A stretch of DNA of 64,000 bases from DATHZQ01 sp035458525 (GTDB lineage: Bacteria > Actinomycetota > Acidimicrobiia > Spongiisociales > UBA5794), in contig DATHZQ010000051.1 in the NCBI GenBank assembly GCA_035458525.1, positions 30,646 through 94,645 of the forward strand, in the 5' to 3' direction. Below are positions 43,396 to 52,410 of this stretch, piece by piece. Below the pieces are notes generated by a model. It was not told the DNA's origin. It made no database searches and saw only the letters and a list, made by a program, of their open reading frames with translations. Position numbers and translations under genes: made by a program. Each line of letters starts with the position of its first letter. Position 1 is the first letter of the stretch.

Positions 43396-44043
43396 CTAAC
43401 GGGATTCGGTGGGAGTCTCCCGGTGCAATCCGAGGCGGATGGCCTCGACCGCAGCCTGCGCTCTGTCCGCGACCGCAAGCTTGTCGTAGATGTTTGCCAA
43501 GTGATTCTTGACGGTCTTCTGTGATATGTAAAGCAAGTCTGCAAGCTCATCGGTTGCGCTGACTCCCTGGGCCAGCAGCCGCAAGATCTCGCGTTCGCGA
43601 GCGGTGAGGCTTGCGGCCCCCGCGTCGAGCTTCGGCGCTCGATGCCGGTCGAGGATCTCCGGCAAGTTCTCGTCGTCGAGGAGGTCTTCACCGGCTGCAG
43701 CCGCCCTCACCGCAGCTGCGAGATCGGGAAGCGGGGTCGCCTTCGACAGGAATCCCACAGCACCGGCTGCTTCAGCCTGGCGGCGTTCTGCGTCACCGGT
43801 GTGCATCGTCACGACGATGGCTGGGATGTTGTTCGACATCTCGTGCAAGGCGGCGATTCCCGAGACCTGCGGCATCTCGATGTCGACCAGCAGCACCTTC
43901 GGCTGATACCGAGCCGTTTGGGCGAGCAGCTCCTTGCCGTCACTCGCAGTGGCAACGACACGAATGTCGGGAATACTGTCGAGAGCCTCTGCGAGGCTTT
44001 CCAACATCAGGGTGTGGTCGTCTGCAATCACTACATCGATCAT
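43396..44043 (-). CDS. NarL/FixJ-family response regulator
   Basis: A 215-residue regulator with a receiver domain (DVVIADDHTLMLESL, phospho-acceptor D54 in LLVDIEMPQVSG, switch residues in VTMHTGD and LSKATP) and a C-terminal LuxR-type helix-turn-helix (LTAREREILRLLAQGVSATDELADLLYISQKTVKNHLANIYDKL). ATG 44043 overlaps the kinase stop (ATGA). It lies 74 bases upstream of the flp pilin gene on the same strand, so it may control pilin expression. Confidence 0.93.
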   Translation of the reverse strand: MIDVVIADDHTLMLESLAEALDSIPDIRVVATASDGKELLAQTARYQPKVLLVDIEMPQVSGIAALHEMSNNIPAIVVTMHTGDAERRQAEAAGAVGFLSKATPLPDLAAAVRAAAAGEDLLDDENLPEILDRHRAPKLDAGAASLTAREREILRLLAQGVSATDELADLLYISQKTVKNHLANIYDKLAVADRAQAAVEAIRLGLHRETPTESR

Positions 44044-45560
44044 GGGGCCGCCGGGGATTGGTCGCCCCACACTACCGTCAATGTGGTGCCTCGGCCTACT
44101 ACTGAGGATATGTCCACAGATCCTCCGATCGCTGCGGCCCTTTCACGCATGCCAACCAGACCAAAATGTCCTGGGTAGTCGGCCGAGGCATCGAAGCCGC
44201 GGCCATCGTCCTCAACGCTGATCCGACCGTGCTCCGTTGCGACGTAACCATCGATTCGGATCTTCTGGGCGTCGGCGTGCTTGGCGGCATTGCGCACGGC
44301 CTCGATCAAGATCGCCCCAACTTCGGCAGCGACTGCGCCGTCGGCTTGCGCCCGCTCGTCGATCGCAACGACGATCGCGGGAGGCCCGCCACCGAGTTCG
44401 GCGGCGATGCGGTGGATGTGTTCCACCACGGTGGTGGTGTCGGCGCGGCGCAACATGGCAACGCTGCTGCGGACTCGCTCGACCAATTCGGTGACCATGG
44501 CGCGGAGCCGGGTCAGTTGCCGTTCGGTGCTGGACGTGTTCTCCATCGTGAGGAGAATGTCCATGTTGAGGCCGAGCGAAGCCAACGCGGGCCCGATGTC
44601 ATCGTGCAGCTCTCGAGCAACCCGGCTGCGCTCGTCCTGGATCGACCGGCGCGCCACGGTGCGGAGGAGACGGATGTTGTCGAACGCCAGCGCCGCGCCG
44701 GCCGTCGAGGCGGCAATGGTGCGTGCGTAGTCTTCCGGGTTCTCGTCCGGTGGCAGCCAGATCCGGAGCACCCCGAGCGTGCGGCCGCTGGCCACGATTG
44801 GCACTTCTGATGTTGGCGGGGCGTCAACCGGCGTGCCCCACTCGGCGGCCACGTCATCTTCCCCGGTACCGATGGAAACGGTGCCGCGCACCATCGGGAT
44901 CGCCGCCGCCAGGTCGAGCAGCGTCGATTCGCCGACGCTCGTCGTGCTCAGCTCGCTGGTCCCCGCGACATCGGTGAGTGAAACCAGCAGCTGGTGCGCC
45001 GCTTCCAATCGCTCGATCCGCGCCGCATCGACGGCGCCGGCCTCTCTGAGGGCCGCCGATCGCTCCCGCTCGATGACGAGGAGGCGACGCGCCTGGCTGA
45101 AGGTGAAGCCGATCAAGAGATAGAGCACGACCGTGGTGGCGCGTTCCAACACGGGCTCCTCGAGAACGATCAGAATGGCCACGAGGCCCGCTGTGGCGAG
45201 CAGGGCGGTCTCCATGCCGACCCGGAACCCCATGAAGGCCGATGCGAAGAAGATCGGCACCGCCACCATGAGCACGTAGCCGCCGTTGTCGGCGGCCGTC
45301 AACGCAACCGCCGTCAAGGTTGCGATGACACCCACGGTGGCGAGGGCCTCGCCGACGAGGCGCCGTTCTCGAATGCTCCTCGGCGTGGCCTGCAGGAACA
45401 CGACGTAGCTGCCTGCGATCATCGCCGCCCACAGGCCGTTGCTACGGTCTCGTGCCCCGAGCCCGCTCAGGAATATGGCCAGACCGAACGCTCCGAACAT
45501 GAGGGCGGTGAGCGTCCAGTCGAAACGTGTTTCCCACGTCCTGGCATCTGTCCCTTCCAT
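44040..45560 (-). CDS. NarX/DesK-type sensor histidine kinase
   Basis: A 506-residue kinase with about six N-terminal membrane segments (residues 14-155), a short coiled coil, a GAF-like domain (about 185-300), a HisKA_3 dimerisation domain (DERSRVARELHDDIGPALASLG, phospho-acceptor H319) and an ATPase domain (EAVRNAAKHADA, DDGRGFD, GHFGLVGMRERAAAIGG). Sensor kinases with HisKA_3 pair with NarL-type regulators, as here. ATG 45560 is only 23 bases from the divergent coaE start, so the two probably share a promoter region. The signal is unknown. Confidence 0.92.
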   Translation of the reverse strand: MEGTDARTWETRFDWTLTALMFGAFGLAIFLSGLGARDRSNGLWAAMIAGSYVVFLQATPRSIRERRLVGEALATVGVIATLTAVALTAADNGGYVLMVAVPIFFASAFMGFRVGMETALLATAGLVAILIVLEEPVLERATTVVLYLLIGFTFSQARRLLVIERERSAALREAGAVDAARIERLEAAHQLLVSLTDVAGTSELSTTSVGESTLLDLAAAIPMVRGTVSIGTGEDDVAAEWGTPVDAPPTSEVPIVASGRTLGVLRIWLPPDENPEDYARTIAASTAGAALAFDNIRLLRTVARRSIQDERSRVARELHDDIGPALASLGLNMDILLTMENTSSTERQLTRLRAMVTELVERVRSSVAMLRRADTTTVVEHIHRIAAELGGGPPAIVVAIDERAQADGAVAAEVGAILIEAVRNAAKHADAQKIRIDGYVATEHGRISVEDDGRGFDASADYPGHFGLVGMRERAAAIGGSVDISSVVGRGTTLTVVWGDQSPAAP

Positions 45561-45571
45561 TCCGTCAAGGG

Positions 45572-45577
45572 TACAGT
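45572..45577 (+). promoter_or_regulatory. Probable -10 element of coaE, leaderless
   Basis: TACAGT ends 6 bases before GTG 45584, within the 23-base gap to the divergent kinase gene; the gap is too short for a separate leader. Confidence 0.4.
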
Positions 45578-45583
45578 CGCTCG

Positions 45584-46180
45584 GTGCAGACGAAGAACCA
45601 TCTGCTGCGGAAGCTGATTCTGGCGGGCCCGATCGGGTCGGGGAAGAGTCTGGTCGGCACACTGCTGGAGGCGCGAGGTGCGGTCGTGCTCGAGGCCGAT
45701 CGCGCGGGACACCAGGTCTTGGAGCCGGACGGAGCAGCCTTTGCTTCGGTGGCTGCTCGGTTCCCGCAGGTACTCCAGGCTGGAAGCATCGACCGCCGCT
45801 TGCTTGCCGGTGTCGTCTTCGCGGATCCCAATGCGCTCGAGGTACTCGAAGCGCTCACGCATCCTCACATCGCGGCCACGATCGACCACCTCGCATCTGC
45901 GGCACGTGATCGATTGGTGGTCGTGGAGCTACCGCTGGTCGTTGACATTCTCGGTTCCGGGTGGCCGCGCCTCGTCGTGATCGCCGATGAGGATCGGCGT
46001 CTTCGGCGTGCGGTTGCGCGGGGCATGGAGGAGGAGGACGTGCGGGGTCGCATGGCGGCGCAGCCCTCCGATGCGGAGTGGCTCGAATCTGCCGACTGGG
46101 TGATACGCAACGACGGGAGCATGGAGGAACTGGAAGCCGCGGTCGCCCGGTGGTGGACCGACGAGGTGGCGAACGCCTGA
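45584..46180 (+). CDS. coaE: Dephospho-CoA kinase
   Basis: A 198-residue kinase for the last step of coenzyme A synthesis. The P-loop is GPIGSGKS (15-22); LEADRAGHQVLEP corresponds to the DAD-type substrate-binding segment (here EAD), and LEALTHPHI and VVELPLVV to later family motifs. GTG 45584 is supported by the nearby -10 hexamer. Mycobacterial rpsA-coaE adjacency is broken here by the pilus island. The sequence is somewhat divergent but length and motif order fit CoaE. Confidence 0.88.
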   Translation: MQTKNHLLRKLILAGPIGSGKSLVGTLLEARGAVVLEADRAGHQVLEPDGAAFASVAARFPQVLQAGSIDRRLLAGVVFADPNALEVLEALTHPHIAATIDHLASAARDRLVVVELPLVVDILGSGWPRLVVIADEDRRLRRAVARGMEEEDVRGRMAAQPSDAEWLESADWVIRNDGSMEELEAAVARWWTDEVANA

Positions 46181-46242
46181 TACGGCCAGTAGCCGGCAGC
46201 CGGTCGGCCTTGCCGTCAGCATTTCTTGTCACTCGCTGCCGG

Positions 46243-46248
46243 TACGCT
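46243..46248 (+). promoter_or_regulatory. Probable -10 element of uvrB, leaderless
   Basis: TACGCT ends 7 bases before ATG 46256, with no ribosome site in between. Confidence 0.4.
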
Positions 46249-46255
46249 GCAGCGC

Positions 46256-48268
46256 ATGCACCCCTTCAAAGTCGTATCCGATTTTGCTCCCTCGGGCGAC
46301 CAGCCCGAGGCGATCGCCGAGTTGGCTGAGGGGATTCAGCGTGGCGACCGATTCCAAACGCTCCTGGGCATCACCGGATCGGGCAAGTCGGCGACGGTCG
46401 CATGGGTGGTGGAGCAGGTCCAGAAGCCAACCCTGGTACTCGCTCCGAACAAGGCGCTCGCCGCCCAGCTCGCCAATGAGTTCCGCCAGTTCTTTCCCGA
46501 GAATCGCGTCGAATATTTCGTCAGCTACTACGACTATTACCAGCCCGAGGCGTACATCGCACGGACGGACACGTACATCGAGAAAGAGTCGACGATCAAC
46601 GACGAGATCGACCGGCTGCGGCACGCCGCCACTGCGGCCCTGCTCACCAGGCGCGACGTGATCATCGTTGCGTCGGTCTCGGCGATCTACGGGCTTGGCT
46701 CACCCGAGCAGTACGAAGGGCAACTGCTTCGTCTCGTCAAGGGGGTCGAACTGCCCCTCGACTTCGCCGTGAGGCGACTCGTCGACATCCAGTACGAACG
46801 AAACGAGGTCAATCTGATTCGCGGGCGCTTCAGGCTCCGCGGCGACACCCTCGAGGTCTTCCCTTCGTACGAGGAGTCCGTCTTTCGTGTGGAGTATTTC
46901 GGCGACGAGGTCGAGCGCATCCTGCAGATGAACCCGGTCACGGGTGAGGTCATCACCGAGTTGGGGGAGTTGTGGGTCTACCCGGCGACCCACTACGTCA
47001 CGGAGCGGGACCGCCTGCTGCGTGCGATCTCCGGCATCGAGGTGGAGCTGCAGGAGCGGCTCGGCGAGCTGGAGCGCCAGGGCAAGATGCTCGAGGCGCA
47101 GCGGCTGCGGATGCGCACCAGCTACGACATGGAGATGATGCGTGAGATCGGTACCTGCGCCGGCATCGAGAACTACTCGGTCTACCTGGACGGGCGCAAG
47201 CCCGGGGATCCGCCGTACACACTGCTCGACTACTTCCCCGACGACTTCCTCCTCGTGGTCGACGAGAGTCACGTCACGATTCCGCAGATCCACGGTCAGT
47301 TTGCCGGCGATCGCAGCCGCAAGGAGGTACTCATCGAGCACGGCTTCCGGTTGCCGACGGCGATGGACAACCGGCCACTGACCTTCGAGGAGTGGTACGA
47401 GCGGACTCCCCAGGCGGTGTTGCTCTCCGCGACGCCTTCCTCGTGGGAGATCGAGCACTCGGAGCAGGTGGTCGAACAGATCATCCGGCCGACGGGGCTC
47501 GTCGATCCCGAAGTCATCGTGCGTCCGACGAAGGGTCAGATCGACGACCTCGTCGAAGAGGTCCGACTCCGCGCCGAGCGGGAGCAGCGGGTGCTGGTGA
47601 CCACGCTCACGAAGAAGATGTCGGAAGACCTCACCACCTATCTCCTCGAGTTGGGGTTGAAGGCGCGCTATCTGCACAGCGACATCGACACGCTGGAGCG
47701 GGTGCAGATCCTGCGGGATCTGCGACTCGGTGAGTACGACGTTCTGGTAGGTGTCAACCTCCTTCGGGAGGGCCTCGACCTGCCGGAGGTCTCACTCGTC
47801 GCAATCCTCGACGCCGACAAGGAGGGTTTCCTCCGATCGGAAACCAGTCTCGTTCAGACCATCGGCCGCGCCGCCCGCAACGTGGAGGGTCAGGTTGTGA
47901 TGTACGCAGACGGAATCACCGACTCGATGCAGCGTGCGATCAACGAGACGAATCGTCGGCGCAAGCTCCAGCTCGAGTACAACGAGGACCATGGCATCGA
48001 TCCCAAGACCATTCGCAAGAAGGTCACCGACATCCTCGAGCTCGTCGCTTCCAGCGACAGCCCGGCGGGGGAACGCCGCAGGCGTGAGTTGACCTCGCGG
48101 CAGCCGCTCGACCTGTCGCACGACGATCTGCGCAGGCTCATCCAGAGCCTGGAAGAGGAGATGCACGAAGCCGCCACCGAGCTGCGCTTCGAGTACGCGG
48201 CCCGCCTTCGCGACGAGGTCGGCGAGCTCCGCAGGGAGCTGAGAGAAGTGACCGAAGCCGCGTCCTGA
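46256..48268 (+). CDS. uvrB: UvrABC excinuclease subunit B
   Basis: A 670-residue helicase-like subunit that verifies DNA damage and binds UvrC. Walker A is GITGSGKS (38-45); the beta-hairpin region is YYDYYQPEAYIARTDTYIEKE; DESHVTIPQI is the DEAD-box-like motif; TLTKKMSEDL and IGRAARN are helicase motifs V/VI. The C-terminal UVR domain (LIQSLEEEMHEAATELRFEYAARLRDEV) matches the one in UvrC. ATG 46256 follows a probable leaderless promoter. uvrA follows in the same direction. Confidence 0.97.
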   Translation: MHPFKVVSDFAPSGDQPEAIAELAEGIQRGDRFQTLLGITGSGKSATVAWVVEQVQKPTLVLAPNKALAAQLANEFRQFFPENRVEYFVSYYDYYQPEAYIARTDTYIEKESTINDEIDRLRHAATAALLTRRDVIIVASVSAIYGLGSPEQYEGQLLRLVKGVELPLDFAVRRLVDIQYERNEVNLIRGRFRLRGDTLEVFPSYEESVFRVEYFGDEVERILQMNPVTGEVITELGELWVYPATHYVTERDRLLRAISGIEVELQERLGELERQGKMLEAQRLRMRTSYDMEMMREIGTCAGIENYSVYLDGRKPGDPPYTLLDYFPDDFLLVVDESHVTIPQIHGQFAGDRSRKEVLIEHGFRLPTAMDNRPLTFEEWYERTPQAVLLSATPSSWEIEHSEQVVEQIIRPTGLVDPEVIVRPTKGQIDDLVEEVRLRAEREQRVLVTTLTKKMSEDLTTYLLELGLKARYLHSDIDTLERVQILRDLRLGEYDVLVGVNLLREGLDLPEVSLVAILDADKEGFLRSETSLVQTIGRAARNVEGQVVMYADGITDSMQRAINETNRRRKLQLEYNEDHGIDPKTIRKKVTDILELVASSDSPAGERRRRELTSRQPLDLSHDDLRRLIQSLEEEMHEAATELRFEYAARLRDEVGELRRELREVTEAAS

Positions 48269-48278
48269 GCTGCTTCCG

Positions 48279-48324
48279 TTCCTGCGTACATGAGCGCGGT
48301 ATCGCGCAGTCAGCTACGCAGGAA
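48279..48324 (+). terminator. Nested hairpin after uvrB
   Basis: TTCCTGCGTA (48279-48288) pairs with TACGCAGGAA (48315-48324), and within the loop GCGCG pairs with CGCGC (48294-48307). The stop of uvrB is 11 bases upstream. There is no U tract, so termination is likely but unproven. Confidence 0.5.
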
Positions 48325-48432
48325 GCGAGGACGGCGGGCGTGTCGTGTCTGGCAAAGATCACCGATGTAATTTGTGTCAGTGGGTAGGGCTACACTCGAA
48401 TTTCGGCTGGCGGAGACGAGGACGGGCACGGC

Positions 48433-51258
48433 GTGGCAAGCGAATCGATCGTCGTCAAGGGCGCTCGCGAGCACAACCTGAAGAACGTCGACATCGAGCT
48501 GCCGCGCGAACAGCTGATCGTGTTCACGGGATTGTCCGGCTCTGGGAAGTCGTCGCTGGCATTCGACACGATCTACGCCGAAGGGCAACGGCGCTACGTC
48601 GAGAGCCTGTCGGCGTATGCGAGGCAGTTCCTCGGCCAGATGGACAAGCCGCATGTGGACTTCATCGAGGGACTGTCTCCGGCGATCTCGATCGACCAGA
48701 AGACGGCGAGCCGCAACCCCCGGTCGACGGTCGGCACCGTCACCGAGATCCACGACTACCTCCGCCTTCTCTACGCCCGCATCGGTGTACCGCACTGCCC
48801 CAACGACGGTGCCGCGGTGTCGCGCCAGACGCCGCAACAGATCGTCGACCAGATCCTCGAACTCGAAGAGGGAACGCGTTTCCAGGTGCTGGCGCCGGTC
48901 GTCCGGGGCAGGAAGGGCGAGTACGAGGTGCTGCTCAAGGACCTCGCCAAGGAGGGTTTTGCGCGGGCTCGCATCGACGGCGAGGTCAGGGACCTCGTAG
49001 AGGACATCCGCCTCGACCGCTACTTCCAGCACACGATCGAGGTGGTCGTGGACCGTTTGGTACGGAAGGAGGGCATCGAGCGGCGCCTGTCCGACTCTCT
49101 CGCCACGGCTCTGAACCTCGCAGACGGCGTTGCGCTGATCGACGTCATCGACGGTCCCACGCTGACGTTTTCCCAGCATTACGCCTGCCCGGAATGTGGC
49201 CTGTCGTTCGAGGAGCTTCAGCCGCGCAACTTCTCCTTCAACAGCCCCTACGGAGCATGCCCGGAGTGCAGTGGCATCGGCACTCGCTACCAGGTGGATG
49301 CGGATCTCGTGGTGCCGGTGAAAGGCAAGTCGCTCGATGAGGGTGCGGTCGCGCCGTGGGGCGGCCGCCATCGCATGCGGTACTACAAGCGGCTTCTCGA
49401 AGCGGTCGCTGCGGACGAGGGCATCGACATGACAGCTCCATTCAGCGAGCTGTCCCCAGATCAGCGGCACCTCGTCCTCTACGGACCCGCGGAGGAGCGC
49501 GCCTACACGGTGACCTACGAGAACCGGTTCGGCCGCAAACGCCGCTACCAAGCCGCGTATGAAGGAGCCGTGCCGTGGCTGGACCGCCGCTACCGCGACG
49601 CGGACAGCGAATCTGCGCGAGAAGGCTATGCCCAGTTCATGCGTCAGGTCCCGTGCGACGCCTGTGGCGGGGGACGGCTCAATCCGGTCTCGTTGGCGGT
49701 GACGGTCGGTGGCAGCAGCATCTTCGAGGTCTCGAGTCAATCCCTGCGCCGGGCCGTGGAGTTTCTCGACGGCCTCCAACTCAACGAGCGCGATGCAACG
49801 ATCGCCGACCTTGTCATCAAGGAGATTCGGGCGCGGCTCCAGTTCCTCGTCGATGTCGGACTCGACTACCTGACGCTGATGCGGTCGGCGGCGACCCTCG
49901 CCGGTGGCGAAGCGCAGCGCATCCGGCTGGCGACACAGATCGGTTCCGGCCTGGTTGGTGTGCTGTACATCCTGGATGAGCCGTCCATCGGCCTCCACCA
50001 GCGTGACAATCGGCGGCTTATCGAGACCCTGCTTCGACTGCGGGACCTCGGCAACACGCTCATCGTCGTCGAGCATGACGAAGAGACGGCGCGCGTCGCG
50101 GACCACATCGTCGACATCGGACCGGGTGCCGGCGAGCACGGTGGCCGCATCGTCGCCGAGGGCACGCTCGAAGACATCATGGCGGAGCCCGCCTCGATCA
50201 CCGGCGACTATCTGGCCGGGCGGCGCACGATCCCGACACCGGAGGATCGCAGAGCCGGATCGGGCAACGCGATCACGGTGTTCGGGGCCTCGGAGAACAA
50301 CTTGCAGAAGGTCGACGTCACGTTCCCGCTCGGCACGTTCGTTGCCGTGACCGGAGTCTCCGGGTCCGGGAAGTCGTCGCTCGTGCAGGAGATCCTCTCG
50401 AAGTCACTCCACGGAGAGATCAACGGCTCGCGAGTGCTGCCTGGTGCCCACGACCGCATCGAGGGTCTCGAGCACATCGACAAGGTGATCAACATCGACC
50501 AGTCGCCGATCGGGCGCACTCCCCGATCGAATCCGGCCACGTACACCAAGGTGTTCGACAAGATTCGCCAGCTCTACGCGGCGACGCCGGACGCCCGCAT
50601 GCGGGGCTACAAGCCGGGCCGCTTCTCCTTCAACGTTGCGGGTGGCCGCTGCGAGACGTGCAAGGGTGATGGGACGCTTCGCATCGAGATGCACTTCCTC
50701 CCCGACGTCTACATCCCCTGTGAGACGTGCAAGGGCCGGCGCTACAACCGAGACACGCTCGAGGTGCAGTTCAAGGGCCACTCCATCGCCGACGTGCTCG
50801 ACATGTCCATCGAGCAGGCGCTGCACTTCTTCGAGAATCAGCCGCCGATCGCACGCGTGCTACAAACGCTCTACGACGTCGGCCTCGGTTACATCCGGCT
50901 GGGTCAACCGGCCCCAACGTTGTCCGGGGGTGAGGCTCAGCGCGTGAAGCTCTCGTCCGAGCTGGGCAAGCGGTCGACGGGGCGAACGTTCTACATCCTG
51001 GACGAGCCGACGACCGGACTCCACTTCGAGGATGTGCGGAGGCTACTCGGAGTACTGCAACGCTTGGTGGACACGGGCAACACCGTCGTCGTGATCGAAC
51101 ACAACCTCGATGTGGTCAAGGCGGCCGACTGGATCGTCGATCTGGGACCTGAAGGTGGTGACGAAGGCGGACGCATCGTCGCCGAGGGGACGCCGGAGGA
51201 AATCGCGGCCACCCCGGAGTCCTATACCGGCAAGTTCTTGCGGGAGATCTTGGGCTGA
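48433..51258 (+). CDS. uvrA: UvrABC excinuclease subunit A
   Basis: A 941-residue ABC-type ATPase that scans DNA for lesions and loads UvrB. The first P-loop is GLSGSGKSS (33-41); the first ABC signature, LAGGEAQRIRLATQIGSGL, lies well downstream after the inserted domains; the second P-loop is GVSGSGKSS and the second signature LSGGEAQRVKLSSEL. Zinc modules show CPECGLSF, CPECSGIG, CDACGGGRL and, in the second half, CETCKGDG with CETCKGRRYN. GTG 48433 starts it. The last 37 bases overlap the convergent membrane protein gene. No actinobacterial SOS box (CGAAC-N4-GTTCG) was seen upstream. Confidence 0.97.
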   Translation: MASESIVVKGAREHNLKNVDIELPREQLIVFTGLSGSGKSSLAFDTIYAEGQRRYVESLSAYARQFLGQMDKPHVDFIEGLSPAISIDQKTASRNPRSTVGTVTEIHDYLRLLYARIGVPHCPNDGAAVSRQTPQQIVDQILELEEGTRFQVLAPVVRGRKGEYEVLLKDLAKEGFARARIDGEVRDLVEDIRLDRYFQHTIEVVVDRLVRKEGIERRLSDSLATALNLADGVALIDVIDGPTLTFSQHYACPECGLSFEELQPRNFSFNSPYGACPECSGIGTRYQVDADLVVPVKGKSLDEGAVAPWGGRHRMRYYKRLLEAVAADEGIDMTAPFSELSPDQRHLVLYGPAEERAYTVTYENRFGRKRRYQAAYEGAVPWLDRRYRDADSESAREGYAQFMRQVPCDACGGGRLNPVSLAVTVGGSSIFEVSSQSLRRAVEFLDGLQLNERDATIADLVIKEIRARLQFLVDVGLDYLTLMRSAATLAGGEAQRIRLATQIGSGLVGVLYILDEPSIGLHQRDNRRLIETLLRLRDLGNTLIVVEHDEETARVADHIVDIGPGAGEHGGRIVAEGTLEDIMAEPASITGDYLAGRRTIPTPEDRRAGSGNAITVFGASENNLQKVDVTFPLGTFVAVTGVSGSGKSSLVQEILSKSLHGEINGSRVLPGAHDRIEGLEHIDKVINIDQSPIGRTPRSNPATYTKVFDKIRQLYAATPDARMRGYKPGRFSFNVAGGRCETCKGDGTLRIEMHFLPDVYIPCETCKGRRYNRDTLEVQFKGHSIADVLDMSIEQALHFFENQPPIARVLQTLYDVGLGYIRLGQPAPTLSGGEAQRVKLSSELGKRSTGRTFYILDEPTTGLHFEDVRRLLGVLQRLVDTGNTVVVIEHNLDVVKAADWIVDLGPEGGDEGGRIVAEGTPEEIAATPESYTGKFLREILG

Positions 51259-52346
51259 CCTTCGTCGCTCGATCGCGGCCTGGCGATGAGGAGCACCGTG
51301 GCGATCAACAGGCCGTTGCGGAGCACGGTGACCGCGGCCCACCAGGACGCTGCGGGCTGCCACCACACGAGCAATGCCGTCGTGATCACCCCGGTGGCCG
51401 CCGCCAGGCGATGAGGGGCGGTGGCGAGCAATGCGACGAACAGCGTCGGCCAGAGCAGCATCTGTGCAGACAGGAGCGGGCTCAGCAGGGGAAGCCCGTA
51501 GGTGGCGAGTGCGAGCAAGGCGATCGCTGGCAGGCGGCTGCGGACCCGCAACGCAGCGAGACCCATCACGGCCGCGCCGACGGTGGCGTTGACGGCGCCC
51601 GGCAACCACCCGGTGCCGACGTAGAGGGAACCGGCGATCTCCTGGATCTCGGGACCTGATCCGGTGACGTGGCCGCCGAGCAGGAGTATGGACCCGGTCA
51701 CGGTTTCGATCTGGACGCCGTCGAAGGCCCTCACCTCGTTGAAACCGGGCGTGGCGAGCAGGAGGGCGGCCATCACCCCCGTCACTGCAACGGTGGCCCC
51801 GGCGAGGCGCTTCCAGCCTTGTCGCCATTCCGCCGCCACGAACACGATCGGCCAGCCGCGAGCGGCGATTCCCGCCAGCGTCGCCAGGGCCGTGTTGCGG
51901 GCGTGGTTCTGCAGGAGCGACCAGAGGGCGATCGCTGCCAGCAGAAGGGAGATCGGGTCGAGCCGGAACAGCACGATCGGAAACAAGGGACCCGCAACGA
52001 GGAGCCAGCGCCGCGGTCCGTCAGGTTCGCCGACCACGCCGGCGATCCTCCCGGCGAACCACGCAACGGATGCGAGCAGGGCGGTGTTGACGACGGCCAG
52101 CGCCAGGAGGAACGACCTGTTGGACAATGTCTCCAGGGCGGCGGCGGCCAGCAGCGGGAGCAACGAGAACGGCAGATGTTCGAAAGGCGCCTCGCGGTAG
52201 GGGAGCGCACCGCCCAGAATCGCGTCGAGACGCTCGTCATACACGACCACGTCGCCCTGCAGGACCCCTTGCTCGTTCGTGAACCATGCGAGCAGCGCAG
52301 CAGCGATCACGAGATTCCCGAACCAGAGCCAGTCGCGGCGAGCCAC
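51222..52346 (-). CDS. Polytopic membrane protein, GT-C-like
   Basis: A 374-residue protein with about ten hydrophobic segments. The first loop contains DVVVYDERLDAILGGALPYREAPFEHLPFSLLP, a layout resembling the first extracytoplasmic loop of mannosyltransferase-like GT87/DUF2029 proteins (D-x-x-V-Y, then PYR-x-x-x-x-YPP-type). This would make it a lipid-linked sugar transferase, as a tentative call. GTG 52346 lies 6 bases after TAGGCT on the minus strand. It ends 37 bases inside uvrA. A divergent methyltransferase gene starts 64 bases away. Confidence 0.7.
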   Translation of the reverse strand: MARRDWLWFGNLVIAAALLAWFTNEQGVLQGDVVVYDERLDAILGGALPYREAPFEHLPFSLLPLLAAAALETLSNRSFLLALAVVNTALLASVAWFAGRIAGVVGEPDGPRRWLLVAGPLFPIVLFRLDPISLLLAAIALWSLLQNHARNTALATLAGIAARGWPIVFVAAEWRQGWKRLAGATVAVTGVMAALLLATPGFNEVRAFDGVQIETVTGSILLLGGHVTGSGPEIQEIAGSLYVGTGWLPGAVNATVGAAVMGLAALRVRSRLPAIALLALATYGLPLLSPLLSAQMLLWPTLFVALLATAPHRLAAATGVITTALLVWWQPAASWWAAVTVLRNGLLIATVLLIARPRSSDEGQPKISRKNLPV

Positions 52347-52352
52347 GGCGAG

Positions 52353-52358
52353 AGCCTA
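52353..52358 (-). promoter_or_regulatory. Probable -10 element of the GT-C-like gene, leaderless
   Basis: On the minus strand TAGGCT ends 6 bases before GTG 52346. Confidence 0.4.
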
Positions 52359-52398
52359 CGGGGGCTGATGCCGCACCCGTGACGATCGGGGTCTGCGC

Positions 52399-52404
52399 TA
52401 CGGT
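52399..52404 (+). promoter_or_regulatory. Probable -10 element of the methyltransferase gene, leaderless
   Basis: TACGGT ends 6 bases before TTG 52411. This spacing favours the TTG over the in-frame ATG one codon later. Confidence 0.4.
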
Positions 52405-52410
52405 GTCGAA

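Noticed and set aside
48372..48396. TTGTGT and TACACT as a uvrA promoter
   Set aside because: The spacing is only 13 bases, too short for a sigma-70-type promoter.
48397..48406. CGAATTTCG before uvrA as a LexA box
   Set aside because: It lacks the four-base spacer and outer bases of the actinobacterial CGAAC-N4-GTTCG site.
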